Shown here one piece after another: positions 21,577 through 35,809 of a DNA stretch of 64,000 nucleotides. Each line of letters begins with the position of its first letter. Within the stretch, counting starts at the first letter, position 1. The notes under the pieces were generated by a model that saw nothing but the letters and a program-made list of their open reading frames with translations, was not told where the DNA came from and searched no databases. The position numbers and the translations under genes were made by a program. The DNA comes from Termitomyces sp. T153 (Eukaryota > Basidiomycota > Agaricomycetes > Agaricales > Lyophyllaceae), in assembly GCA_018296165.2 (NCBI GenBank), contig JACKQL020000079.1, positions 1 through 64,000 of the forward strand, given 5' to 3'.

Positions 21577-22735
21577 GAAAGAAACATACTCATGAAGCTA
21601 GTTAAAATTGAAAGATAGATTGCAAGCTGGGCTGCAGGAAGCATCTTGTTTGATGGATCATTGGATAGAATCAAAAGGAAGGCAACATCTGCAGTGAGCA
21701 GAATTGATGCCTTTATTCTAATCAGTTCTGATGAATGTTCTGCTAGATTATGCTGTATACATGAACTACATGAACAAAGTGTTCTCTCCATTGATTTGAT
21801 TGGTCATCTTGACAAAGAATTTGATGCATTGATGCTTGAGGGTTGCTTGATCAACCCAGAGTTCATTCAGGCTTTTTAAGTGGACATCCAGTGCAAATAA
21901 CAGGAGTGGAGAGAATATCTTAATGAGCCATGTTGGCTGGGGACTCTCATTACTATAGATACTCTGTGAGGATCTGGCTATGCTCCATATTCCCCATGGT
22001 AGTTGATGAACCAGTTTTTAACTGCAATCTTGTCAACTTTCATTGTAGATCAGTATTGAATAGAAATCTCAATGTACTTACATATGAGCTGCATGAAACA
22101 TCCTGTTAATCACTTGTCAGCAATAGTCAAAACAATTGGAATATTTTGAATGCACTGAGGCACCAATTAGAAGCAAAGAACTTGTTGTCTGAAAGAAGTT
22201 CTTCAATCATGTATCACAGCTGGAATTGACAAGCTTACTTCTCATCACATCCACAATTGCAATCATCTCTATCAGGTCTTCCTTACTGTAGTTGACTGTG
22301 CTAGTCCTACTACTCAGTATATCTTGAAAGATAACATGGTATTAGCTACATTGAAGCTCCTAGAGAACAACAGATTGTCAAACACCTGTATGAGCATCCA
22401 CTATTGTATTTGCCACCAGGTCATAGAAACCATTGGTGGCAAGACTGATGTTGGGGAACAAGTCCCAGTGATACCTTCCAGCAATTGATATTAATGTTCA
22501 ACCTGATAATGATAGAAGACTGACCAGTACTGGTATTCAAGATACAGCTCTAGACAGATGAGCCTGCTGTGCAAGAAGACAAAGGATAGGGCCCTTACTG
22601 ATGTGTGTAGGGGAAACCTCTCCTTTAACTTCAGTCAAGTACTTCAAAATATCAAAAGTCTCAAGCCAGAATATGCTGTGATTCAATGTCTTTGATAAAC
22701 TTCAATGTTGATATCGAGGATACAATCTGCTAGTT
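21577..22735 (-). pseudogene. Paralogue D' fragment 3 (WW-like membrane-protein family)
   Basis: Collinear with 25618-26790 of the intact gene on the minus strand. For example, 21645-21690 parallels 25706-25750, and 22400-22700 parallels 26440-26760. The minus-strand frame near 21600-21700 still reads SNDPSNKMLPAAQ..IYLSILTSF, against SNDPSNNTT..IASYLSIVTSF in the intact gene. Nearly every CpG of the intact copy is TpG or CpA here, and exons are broken. It is cut by the LINE poly-A on the left and by the Copia-2 gag on the right. Confidence 0.8.
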
Positions 22736-22739
22736 TATA

Positions 22740-24235
22740 GAAATCAAACATGCCCTGTGAACCAACTTTCCACCAGCCTCTGACTTCATTGCAAGAGGTG
22801 CATAAGATTGGAGGGAGGGAATTTCATCCATGAACTTCTGTATCTTCTCATATTGGGTACAATCCCAGTTAGACTTTGTGAGTTTGTTGATGGCAATGTG
22901 CCACTCTTGAACATATATAGGGATAGCAGTAGGAGCACAGACAATAGCAAATATAGAATCCTTGATCTTCTGAGCTGCAGCTGCACTACCCATGCAATAG
23001 TGGTCACAAAGCCAAGCAAGGACATCATGAGCTGTGCATGTAGGGAAATTGTACAGACCTCTGCATGCTGGAGGTAAACAGCCAAGGATCTCCATCAAAA
23101 GCTTCCCAGTGAGTATGTATATGCAGTAGCCATGGTTTTGCCAAAAATTCTCATATGCTCTCTCCTTGTTGAGGATATTGTGAGGTGGATATGGTGGAGG
23201 TATGACCACCTTGCATGTGGCATTGTAAGGAGCTCCAGGAGGAGGGAGAGAGCAGACATGCCCAATAAGACCTAAGTGATTAATGGGAGCCATCACAGGA
23301 GTATACCAAGATCCCCAATCCACTGATCCAGTTAAGCAAGGTATAGTAGTCTAAGGAGGAAGCTTAGTGCTATCAAAAAGCAAATCATGAAGGTGAGGAG
23401 CAATATGATTTTGAAGTTGATGGTAATTAAAGAGATTGTAATTGTGAAAACCCATGGGATGAAAATTAGCAACAGGAGGTTGATAAGAAATATAAGGGTA
23501 AATGACTCATGGTGCAGGCAGAGGAACATAATGAATAGGTGGAGCCTGCAGGGGATGCAGTTCAAAACATGTAAAGGTGGTGCATATAAAGAATCTGAAA
23601 GAATAGGTTCATAAAGATGAGGTAGTGGATCCACAGGCATAGTATAGGGAGGAGGATTGATAAATGGAGAAGGAAGTAAAAGGACAGAAGGTAGACAAGA
23701 GAAATGCACAGGAGCAGGAAAAGGAGGAGTATAATCATAACAAGAAAAAGGAGATGAAGAAAAGTGCAAATTTGCATCATCATTATGACAATGAATAGGC
23801 ATATTAAAATCACAATTAGAAAAAGGAACAAAATTTAACTGCAAAGAAGAACAAATAGGAGCTGAATTTGGACAAATTGGAATTTGGCAGTGGTTGGGGT
23901 GGAAGAACTGAAACAGGAGCATAAAAAGGATGTGAAGGACAATGAATATTAGGAACAGGAGTCGAAGTATCTAAATGATTAGGAAGAGAAGTTGCAGAAA
24001 AAGACAACAGAAAAACAGTACGACGACAAGAAGGCTTAGGAATCTGATGATATGTGTCTGCAACCAAGATAGTATTAGTATTAGAAGCAGAAGAAAAGAA
24101 ATGCGGGGGTGAATCATGACATGGAAACGCGGATTGGGCAGTATTCCTCTGTTGTGGGACCCAAGGAATCGAGCCTGATGTCATCTGGGGAACCTGAGAG
24201 AATGAAGCCGAACGAGGACCAAACAGGTCAGCCAT
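22740..24235 (-). pseudogene. Copia-2 gag remnant
   Basis: Minus-strand frames starting at ATG 24235 (MADLFGPRSASF..) run through Pro/Ser-rich sequence, shift frame near 23820-23900 and continue as 22730-23323, with NHLGLIGHVCSLPPPGAPY, ENFWQNHGYCIYILTGKL and HDVLAWLCDHYCMGSAAAA. These are features of the long gag type of basidiomycete Copia elements. Protease, integrase and RT are missing. CpG is normal from about 23950 upward and nearly absent below, so the decay boundary runs through this fragment. Confidence 0.6.
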
Positions 24236-24920
24236 CGTCAATACGAGCACCTATAAAGGCCTATGATTAAGGAGGGATCAAATGAACCGATTGCGAGAGA
24301 CAGAAGCAGATGAAGCAATCGCGAGAGACGGAAGTAAATCCAATGGTGATATAGCCTAAGAAAAAAGCAAGAAGGGAGTCGTTCAGTGGCTCAGGACGGT
24401 GCTCGGCGATCCAAGAAGGATGCCCATAACCTGCCGGACCAGAATTGAAGCCACTAGTGGTGACGAAAACAATGCAAGACCTCAGCGTCAACCACGATGG
24501 TAGAACAGACTATGTATTCCGTACCTAGTGGTGACGAAAACAATGCAACTACATAATTTATGTGAGTAAGGATAATAATGAACTAAAGAAGGCTTGACTT
24601 ATGACCTCAGCGTCAACCACGATGGTAGAACAGACTGAGGAAGTGAGTCAAGTCCGACGCGAATGTAGCGAAGTGATTACTAATCGTACCAAAAGAGGAA
24701 GTTGAATATACTAGGCCAACACCACAGTGATCATAAAAGGACTCCAAGCCGGAGATTGTTCTACTCAGAATTGAGATATTTGGAATCGTGGAGATTGACA
24801 GATCTTGACCTAGTTTGACGGGCGTTCGAAGAATCAACAGTTCATCCGCGGCGATCCATTTTAAGTATCTTATCACGTGAATTCTATGATACATCACGAG
24901 GTTCAAACACGTCAAAGTTA
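24236..24920 (-). mobile_element. Copia-2 leader/LTR region with duplicated blocks
   Basis: Noncoding DNA between Copia-2 gag and the intact membrane-protein gene. The minus strand contains GGCAGGTTATGGGC near 24440, like the Copia-1 leader. Two blocks are duplicated: 24454-24477 equals 24525-24548, and 24478-24511 equals 24603-24636. In one copy they are adjacent; in the other they are separated by a 54-bp segment (24549-24602). LTR ends were not resolved. Confidence 0.4.
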
Positions 24921-24954
24921 TGTAAGTATTCACGCTGAAATAGCGAAGGATTCA

Positions 24955-27868
24955 TTAAGCAATGTTGTTCTCGCCTGACTGCTGTGAGGTCCTTTTTAGT
25001 GATATTACTACTCCACACCGATTGAAACGTGCTAGACATAAGTGCCATATCCGCAGAGTACCTCTCTGGTTGACATTCATAGGATCGTACTCAGGATCAG
25101 TTCGAGTCTCGGTATCGTCATGCTTTGCCTTGGTCTCGCCTTGACAGTTATCTTGATTGGTTGTGCATGAATTCTCCTTCTTCCTCCTCAAGCAATTCCA
25201 GAAGACCTTCGGCAACTGGAAATTTTCCCAGAACATCCAGATGCACCATAAGATAAGTCCACAGATTAGCGCCGTGGCAACTGCAACAACGCAACGCGCA
25301 AGTGTGTTCGATTTCACAAAGCACATAAGCAGGAATGCCACAAGGAAAGTTGCCATGCTGAAGTATGTATGAACACATGAACATGTGGTCACACGGGGTA
25401 AAGAGAACATACCCCCATGTGAGCAAAGCGTATGGTAAGCTATACACAACAGCTAGTCCCTCGAAGCTATACTTGGAGGAAGTATGTGTGTGCACGTAAC
25501 GATGCTAATAATGATATCAGGATAAGATTATGGTTATTTGAGGAATTAGTTCAGACTTACATATTCACCAACATCCAGAGACTCCCTCTCTTTTGCTTTG
25601 TGTTGTCGGACTAAGAGCAGTGCAAGTAGCATGCTTGCAAAGCTTGTCACGATCGAAAGATAACTCGCAATCTGAGCGGCGGTTCTGGTACTTTGAAGAG
25701 TAGTGTTGTTTGACGGATCATTGGACGGAATAGCAAGAAATGCTACATTTGCATTGAGCAAGATTGATGCCTTTCTTTCCAGTCAGTTTCTATCAGGAAG
25801 ACTCTGCTAAAAATGCCCCTACATGAACGATATGTTCTCCCCACTGACTATTCATTTTCACAAAGAATTTTACCCATCGTGCCTTGAGGGTTATTTGGTC
25901 GACCCAGAGTTCATTCAGACTTTTAAGATGTACGTTCGGTGCGGAAAGCAGAAGCAGAGAAACTATCGTGAAGAACCATGTGTTCTCAGGAGGATTATTG
26001 CTGTGAATACTTTGTGAAAAATTGAGGCGTGCTCCATATTGCCCATGGTAGTTGATGAACCGGTCCTTGACTGCAACTTCGTCAACTTTCGGCGAGTGAT
26101 GAACAAGAACTTCAATATACTTATAAGCTGCATAAAACGACCTAGTGAATTATTACGGTTTTGTCAGTGATAGTCAAAACGGGTATTGCAGATGCTTGAA
26201 ACATACCGAGACACCAATGAGAAGCCGAGAACTTGCGACCTGAGAAGAACACTTCGTTCCTATTCATATGCTACAACTGAAAATGACAAGCTGACTTTTC
26301 ATTCCCTCTACAATTTCAGCCATTTCTTTGAGGTCCTCTTTACTGTGGTTGACTGTGCTAGTCCTACTGCTCTGTATATCTTGAAATATATTACATCAAC
26401 TACATTGGACCTCCTTGAAGAGCAAAAAATACTCAGTACCTGTGCGGGCGTCTGCTATTGTGTTTGCCACCAGGTCATAAATATTATCAGTAGGATCACC
26501 AACATTGGGGAACAAGTCCCAGTGATACCTGAAACAATGGATACTGATGTTTAGTGTGATGTAATTGAAGACTTACCAGTACTGGTATTCAAGGTACAGC
26601 TCTAGAAAGATAAGTTTGATGAGGAAGAAGATGAAGAACAGGTCCCTTACTGATGTGGGTCGGGTCAACATCTCCTCTGACTTCAGATACATGAGTCGAA
26701 ATATCAAAAGGCTCCAACCAGAACACGCTGCGAGTTGAACCGCTGACGTAGTAATATCCGCACCAATTGACCTCGTCCTCTATGTTTACTTCGAGAAGGA
26801 GATCTGCATCGTCAGGCTGCGTCATGTTCCGTGACCGAATGAAGTCTTCAAATTGGTTGATGAATTCGTCAAGAATCCTGAACATTTCCCGGTCCCATAT
26901 CCAACATTCGGTTATGATCCTCTACAACAAATCAGTATTGATATTGTTTTGCTAAGATGACTTTTGTACCTTTTCAGCAAAGTAGAAGTAGGGCTGGCCT
27001 TCGGGATGAGTGTATTGTTCCCAGCCATTGGGAAGTTCCCCCCTATCATAAGATGTTTGACAAGAGAAGCAGTAGCCTTAGTCTAGATACCTACATGGAG
27101 AAATTGTCTTGATTTGCATCAAGTTTATATGTCGCACATTTGTCATCACTACCACGCTCATTGTAAGTTAGTAAGATGGAATCTGAATACCAGCACAAAC
27201 ATGAATCTTTCCCGCTTGTATCTGGGCACCTTGTGCGGCATGAGGGGATAAATCTTATCTGAAATTCCCTGAGAGAAACCTGTATTACCACTTGCTCCAG
27301 GTCCGACAACATCACCAGCTGACAAGAGAAGTGAAGCTGGGACAACCACAGAAACCCGAGATCCGTTCGCTCCAGGAGAGACCCTGAAAGTCTGGCTGGA
27401 CATACTGTTCCCTGAGTGTATTGTCATTGAGTCCCCTCTGGATGACCTCCGCTCAAAGTGAGAACTGGTGACGGATGCGGCATCATCTGGCGGAATGATG
27501 TTCAAGGAGAAACCGCTTGAAGAGCTTATGAGTGATGGTCCCGAAGCTAAACGCCGGCTGGATTGTTGGGATTGTGGTCTGTGCAAATCTGTCGGTAACA
27601 ATGAGGCAAGTATCTGTGTATTTCCCGCTGGTCCCGCTTCTACTCTGCTACTTTGCCAATCATTCCCTTTGAAAGTTTGGTAAGGCATCTTTTGCGATGT
27701 TCGAGTTACAAAGCGCCCTAGTTTCAACAAAACTATGCCACAGTGTTGTAAAAAGCGCCATGAGATTGTCCACAAATGACGGCAGCATTGTATGAGCTGG
27801 TTGGCGACGGCATTGCGAAGGGCTCGCAGCAGCAGGAGTAGGGGTTTTGCTGGGGCCATATAGCTCAT
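24955..27868 (-). CDS. WW-like domain multi-pass membrane protein, 12 exons (772 aa)
   Basis: Exons, 5' to 3': 27868-27197, 27156-27095, 27042-26970, 26921-26651, 26601-26577, 26528-26440, 26379-26296, 26239-26207, 26127-25823, 25770-25561, 25504-25413, 25357-24955. All phases agree (2319 nt). The N-terminus (about residues 6-60) is hydrophobic and cationic. Residues 70-215 are Ser-rich. A WW-like motif LPNGWEQYTHPEGQPYFYF follows at about 248-266. A middle region has DLLLEVN..CGYYYVSGSTRSVFWLE and YLEYQYWYHWDLFPNVGDP. Then come RFINYHGQYGARL and LLNANVAFLAIPSNDPSN, and finally about four membrane segments between residues 570 and 685. The tail is charged and probably cytosolic. This is a family of unknown function that I know as expanded in Agaricomycetes. 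A shattered paralogue (D') lies at 4.8-22.7 kb. The start could lie in another frame at 27899, but that frame lacks the family sequence. Confidence 0.85.
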
Positions 27869-29514
<1,646 letters not shown>

Positions 29515-30177
29515 TGGGGAAAAGGCCAGCGAGACGTCAATCGACAGCAGTCCACATGTTCATGTTTTGAAGTCATTCAGTGCAATTTCCCGGATCGTAT
29601 GGACATTACCAGGCTTACATCCAAATTTGCAGCCTGGTACGATATGGTCGCTTGATGGTCGCTACAATCATGGATTATGTACATATCTCTGCCGTACTTT
29701 GTTCTGAATTGATACCAGCGTGACTAACATTCGTGTCAGATACGAGTCAGTCATCCCCAAGGATCATATATAACTTACTCGATGTTATTGCTGTAAATTT
29801 TTGGGAACCCAAATGATGGTGTGGCTCAGGTCATGTGAAATCATTCTGTGGTGGAATCATCAACTTTGCGAAAATCATTCTGACCATTGAACACTACTTT
29901 AGATCAGACCCGGCGACGATACAAATGGTTATGCGAGGCTTGTCTCATAAAAGGGCGGGCGGATAAATCACTGGTTTAGGTTGTGAAGAAGCTATTCTGA
30001 TTAACGGAAGAAGTTCGAGGAACGACAGATATAACAATCGGGTATCATCTAAAAATATGGCAACATTGATCCACGTGGCATCCGCGGATACTCTTAGATC
30101 AGGGGGAAATCATCATAAACAGAGGTGGATACAACACAAGTTAGATCAGAACACCTATTATGAGCGAAAGCTCTCCT
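29515..30177. other. Intergenic region between convergent genes
   Basis: Lies between the 3' ends of the NAT9-like gene and the acetate transporter. A frame at 29465-29707 overlaps the end of the former and has no recognisable content. No repeats or RNA genes were seen. Confidence 0.4.
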
Positions 30178-31243
30178 TTATTCTGCCTTGGGGTGCAGGT
30201 GGCCGAGGGGTAGGCGGAAAGGAGGGTGGGCTTCGGTTTCAAGGAGTTCGGAGAGACCGATGTAGTACGCAATGAAGGCAGTGATAACACCAAGTATACC
30301 ACCAGCCTTGGTCGACCTAGCCACGGTGTTAGTATCGCATGGACAACAAACAGGTATTATACATGAGACGCACCCAGCGCTACCGCCAAACTCACCACCA
30401 GCCAGGCACGCAAACGTGAGAGTAAGGAATGAGAAGAGGGCGATAAATGCAATGTGTTTGCCGAGGGAGACGATGCTGAATGAGGAAGGATCAATAAACG
30501 AGTCATCAAGATAGGCACCAAGAAAGGTAAAGTACGTACAGGAAGAAGAATGTGACTAGCATCCAGCAAATTAGGAAAATGCCGAGGGCGCTCGAGAGCT
30601 CAGATTCATTGCCTGCATACGCTGCGACGATACCGCTGCCGGGGATTAGGATAGTCGCATAGGACATCCAGAATGCACCATAGGAGGTGAATGCTAGTTC
30701 ATGTGGTCAGCTGTACTTTCGAGGAGACGTCGAAGAAAGAAAAAAGCCCGACACGGCGACGAGCGGCTTCTAAATCAGGGTTGAAATGAATGGCAACCAG
30801 ATCAGTTTCCGCTACCCAGATCGAATCGAAACCAACGTTTATCGATTTCACATTGTCGACCAACTATAGCTTGCAAAAGCGCACTTACCAGCTGCACCGA
30901 AGGCATTACCAGTGGGGAACTCCCACATACCGGCAAGAAGTTGGGCAAGACCACCGCAGAAGATGGCCATCCCGACGACGACGTTAGCGTGGTGGATGCC
31001 GCGAGTACTAGCATTGTACAAGGACAAGACAAAGGTGGTCGATGCGAAGGAGAACAAGCCGCTGTCGGGTTCACGTTAGACCACATCACCAACGGATTAT
31101 TGAAAACACGTGGCGAGGACTTACAGTGTTGCGGGGTTCGCGGTTCGCGGGCGGGGACGAGGGGTTGCTGTGGAGGCGGTTTTGAGAGCCTGCTGAGGGG
31201 AAGTTGCCTCGAGGATACCCTTCTCAATGTCTGCACCTGACAT
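30178..31243 (-). CDS. Ato/GPR1/FUN34/SatP-family acetate transporter (228 aa)
   Basis: Exons, 5' to 3': 31243-31125, 31061-30889, 30693-30540, 30475-30374, 30316-30178; introns are 63, 195, 64 and 57 nt and phases agree (687 nt, stop at 30178-30180). It is a six-helix plasma-membrane acetate/ammonium exporter-type protein. The signature loop reads NPATLGLFSF at residues 36-45, against NPAPLGL in most members, so the third Pro is Thr. The family blocks FASTTFVLSLYNA, NVVVGMAIFCGGLAQLLAGMWEF, GNAFGA, FTSYGAFWMSYATILIPGSGI, ALGIFLICWMLVTFFL and GGILGVITAFIAYYIG follow, covering all six helices. The N-terminus is a short cytosolic tail and the C-terminus ends HPKAE. The start is the only upstream in-frame ATG before the signature. 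The 195-nt second intron is long for this genome. Confidence 0.92.
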
Positions 31244-33480
31244 GGTATGTACTGGCTGGCTTGCGGGGACCGAAATTTAAAACCGCATTCGATGTGGCTA
31301 TTTATGCAGATTTCAGACAGCTTGATTCGCGATCGGCTGGTGAATTCGATCAGTAGCCGCTTGCAATTGATGCCATCACCGCATTCTCTCCATAGCGTCC
31401 CCTTCAGAAGGAGAGGCGGGTGAATGAAGGACGTATTTTGATGCGTGACGGGCGTGATGACTGATACTGAGTACTGAAGCTTGAGCTTGAAGGTTGTCTA
31501 CAGACCCGTCATCGATAAGACACGTGTCCAGGTTTACGCGCAACTCTTTTGGCAGCCTTGATTCGCGATCGGCCCTAAATTCGGTCAGTAGTAGCGTCGC
31601 TTGCAATTGATGCCATCACCGCATTCTCTCCACCAACTTTTCCTTGTAGTTCGCACATGTCTTGTTCTTGCTCGCGCCACATATCCATCGATCACAGCGT
31701 CTGATTTTTTTCATCCGCCCACGCGGTTCTGGTCGCTTAACTTAAACATCACATCAGGTGTCAGATATCAAACACCGACATACCTGTGGACGCACATAAC
31801 CGCCAGGAACAAGTAAATATCCACTCTGTTCTCTACCTTTTCATCAAAGAATTACAGTCGATTCCTTCTCTCAAGCCTCCTGAAGTCCGCCCATTGCACT
31901 AATTGCTTACCTATGGTTTCTATCGAATCCAATAACATCGTTGCGGTCTTATTCAATGTCGATGGATATGCGCGGAGTGTCAACCTAATTTGAATTGGCC
32001 CGTCTTTTGCTCGATCTCATCGGGACGTTGCGTGCATGTTCACCCTAGCCCTTGTACTATATATGTATCGACTTGAATATTCATCCCTGACTCGTATGTT
32101 TCCGAATCTTTGCAAAAATTATATCGTTGACATTGACGGACTTCCAGGTGCGTACAACGTTTATTCTCCGGTAGTTCTGTGTTGCTCATGTTCGATCACT
32201 CAATGAACATGAATGTATGGACAGGACCATACTTGTTTTTCATCATGAACCTGGCTCATCTCCTATGCATTCTGGAGCTCTCGGATCATCCTACGCCATT
32301 TCGCAAACCAATGGTTATGCCAATGTAGTACTTCCACTCTTTAGAGAGAAGAGCCGATTTGACTCAGACGGTCTTCACGATGTTGTCCTGACATGAGTTT
32401 CTAACAACGAATTGATGTCTCATTCCCTTTCGTCGGCGTCACTAACGTACGTAACCGAGGGTGTCCTACACAAACGGGGGATTCCATCGTCGCCAAATAG
32501 ACTTTCTGTGAGACTCGATGTCTTCGGGCGCTCCAGCTATGATGTACACTCCCACTGAATCTATATTTCAAATCTTTTGTCATGTTTCTTTTTTTCGGCG
32601 AGCTCCTTTTGTTTGAGCCCGTCGTTTTTACCCGCGTTCTTCGTGTAGCATCAGCCTCAGAGCTGTTCGTACCACAAAAGAGTCACGATGTTCCTTGTTT
32701 GTTCGCCCAAACGGTGATACACAGGGGATGGGGCTGTTGGAAATGGTGTTTTCTTGTATAGTTGGGGAGGAAATAATGGGGTCTAGTCTTCTGGCTTCGA
32801 ATGGAGCTCCTATGCGTGCCCGCCTTTCCAGATTCACCATGTGTTTGAGATGCCAAGAAAACCACATGCATGTAGGAAATTTCTCAGTTTTTTCTTCAGA
32901 TCAGTTGGATGGGGTTAGTTTTCTAGTCTACATAGTTGCGAATTGATAACGATCAGTGATCCAGAACGCATGCAGAGGTAGTGCATTGTTATAAGTATAC
33001 TCTGAGGTTGATTTCTCAAACTCTAATCATTACGTTGTCTGGCCTCATGTCCAGGTTTGTGCAGCATCCCAGAGCTGGTAACATTTCTTCTCGTGTAAGC
33101 TCATGGAGCGGCCCTGCACTTCCAAGTCTTCGAGCAAGGTTTCAAGCGAGGAGCATTCAGTTTAGGTCCGCAGCAGTATCCACCATCGGGCAAGCATCGC
33201 CGTATAATATTAATCACACCAAGCTAAGGTCAAATGAATATAACTGCAGAGCAGGTGTTCAAAGTGCCATAGAAGCCGGAACTTGACACAGCAGTTTCAT
33301 CACTACCCTTCCATGTCAGTCGTTTTTTGAGGCTCTGTGATTGTAAGATGGCTGGGGCAGAGAAAGCTTGTGGACAGCTGGTGAAGAGCGAATCAATCTC
33401 AAATCTTATCTTGGGTGGCCACCAGATAGTGACATTGTAATGTATCATTTGTAGTCACCATACATGCCAATGAGTGTTCA
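31244..33480. other. Gene-free region with a 72-76-bp direct repeat upstream of the transporter
   Basis: Copies at 31321-31392 and 31557-31632 share CTTGATTCGCGATCGG at the left and a 35-nt identical right half ending GCATTCTCTCCA, with small indels between. They lie 78 and 314 bp upstream of the transporter ATG, so they could be promoter elements. Beyond 31640 no gene, RNA or transposon is recognised up to the pol fragment at 33481. CpG is normal until about 33400. Confidence 0.45.
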
Positions 33481-34940
33481 TTAATTGAGCTGAAGGTTTC
33501 CATCTGTGAGATAAATGTGCATATCAAATTGCATGGTCCATGTGATGTGTATATCTAGAGGGCAATCAGAGCTGTCTTCCTCCACATGTAAGGGAGAGTC
33601 ATCATCAGAAAATGGAAAGACTGGCTTGGAGGTAACAGCTTCCTTGAGGGTGTCAAAGGCAAGGTTTCTGCAAGGATTCCCATTACTACAGAGCATCCTT
33701 GATGGTGAGGTCAAAGAGAGGATGGAAATGGTGAGAGAAACCTTGGGTGTGCCTCCCTTGGAAGTTGACAAAGCCCAATAAGGCTTGAACTTCTTGTCCT
33801 TTGGTTCTAGCCACTCTGCTACACCTGCCATCTTAACCAGGTCCATCTCTGCCATTCCATGGGAGATGATCAGATGGAGTACTTAACTTTGGTCTGCTCA
33901 AACTCACACTTCTTAGGCTTGAGGTAGAGTTGGTACTAGCAGAGACATTCCAAGACAATGTGTGTGATCCATTGATGCTCCTCTCAGGTCTTGGTGTAGA
34001 TCAAGATATCATTGAGGTAGACACAAACCACACCTTCTGAAATCAAGTCATGGAAATGTTGTTCATCATGTCTGGAAAATGGCAGGGCTATTGGCAAGGC
34101 CAAAGAATATTATCAGACATTCAAAGAGTTTTGGAATACTGCTTTCTACTCATCTCCTTCCTTAGTGTGCACATTGTTACAGCCTCAACTTGGTAAAATA
34201 GTGTGCACCTTGCAGGTTGTTGACCACCTCAGAGATGAGAGGTAATGAGGAGTAGTTCTTCATCATCATTGCATTCAAGACTCAATAGACTTGAACCAGA
34301 CAAAGGGACCCATCCTTCTTCTTGATGAAGAAGACCAAGGAGGTTATGGGGGGCTTTGAGGACTGTATCTGGCTGGATTCAAGATTCCCCTACAGAAATT
34401 TAATTCATCCAGTTCATCCTGTGCTTGCACTCTGGGAGCAAGTCAAAAGATGCTTTGGAAAACACATCCTGAAAGTTGTGGAGGTGCCAGGTAATTGTGG
34501 AAGGGCTTATGCTGAGAGTTGGTGGCAAAGGCCTGAGCCACTTGTTGGCAAGTGGTATGACTGGCTCAAATCTCTGCCTCTAATGGTCTCAGGTGAAGTG
34601 TAGCAGCATATATCATGTCCCCTACCTTGATGGCCATGTCTGGGGACTTTGGGTCTGAAGTGCTAGTGAAATCCCCTTTGCATCCATCTTCCTCCTGGAG
34701 TTCACACCCAACACCTTGGATATCCTTGTAGAGGGCCCACCTATGAGGGAATGCCAAAGTGGGGGAGATTCAGAAGGTCAAGATCAGCATAGCATACAGT
34801 GACACACTCATTGACCTGAGCTCTGTGCTCCTCCCTAACCTCTCCTGCACAGGTGGTGCAACAACAAGAGCAATGGCACATCTGAACCTTGCCCTTAGTC
34901 CAATCAATCTCAGAGTTATGCTCATGGAGAGTACAGAACA
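33481..34940 (-). pseudogene. Gypsy-2 pol fragment (protease to RNase H)
   Basis: From high to low coordinates it parallels the Gypsy-2 element at 58.4-60.0 kb. 34741-34941 has LHEHNSEIDWTKGKVQM, matching the post-protease WLCKHNPEVNWTKEEV. 34566-34757 has VGDMIYAATLHL. RT is spread over about 34050-34550 in broken frames. 33481-33855 has the RT-connection and RNase H start (MDLVKMAGVAEW..DTLKEAVTSKPVFPFSDDDSPLHVEEDSSD). There is no LTR beside it; it is a truncated copy. CpG is nearly absent. Confidence 0.75.
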
Positions 34941-35800
34941 TGAGAAATATGTATAGAGAAAAAAATCAAAATACAGTAATGTACAATGAGGGAGAGGAGG
35001 GTGGGCAAGCAAGGATATGATACATGAATGAAACCTGATGAAAGAAGAAAAAGGTGAGAAGCCACATTCGAAAACCCAATGAGCAAGACTTACTTTAGAA
35101 GATTGAAGTCAACACAGCAGCACTAGCCTAACTGTGGTGAAAATCCAATCTTCTATAGTGATAGATAAGAAGGGCTCATCAATAAGGTGAATTGTCTTAC
35201 CATGCAGTGTATAAACAAATAAAGAGAAAAATCAAGGAAATTGTATTGGTGGGCTCTACTCTGCATGGAGACAATTAGAAAGAGCTCTTTAGAGGTGAGA
35301 GAGCAACTGAGCACTCACATGTGCTGCAGTAAAAAGGTGTGAGAGTGTGAGGAGGCAGCACAACAAAAGTGAGACTTAGTCCTACTGTCATTGGCATGGC
35401 CTCAGCCAAAACAATGGTGCCATGCTGACAGCAGCTTAAAGTCATTTGTGAGGATGGACAGTAGATGCTAAAGTATGCACCTGTTGCACAGAGACCTCCA
35501 AAAATACTCCTTACCTTTGGAACCCACATTTATGCCAAAAAAGACTCTAGGGATTGGCTGCACTACTAAGTAAAAAATAGGCCAGAGGACCCAATTCATC
35601 ACATACCTCTTCAAATTGTGTCCAGAACACAATCCCAGCCAGAAAGAGAAAAAATTTTCTGGAGGCTCACTAATGCCATGTTCCTCCTACTGTCCTTGTC
35701 ACTCAGCCTATAGTTTGTTGAGTCATGTTGTCCTCCACTTCATAGTTGCTCTATCCTTCTCTCCCTTGCATCCTCCAAAATACTGTCCTAGGTTTTATCC
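34941..35800. other. CpG-poor stretch, nothing recognised
   Basis: Probably transposon-derived, judging by base composition and location between two retroelement remnants. Open frames (for example 35275-35529 minus) lack family features. Confidence 0.35.
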
Positions 35801-35809
35801 ATGCCCTTC

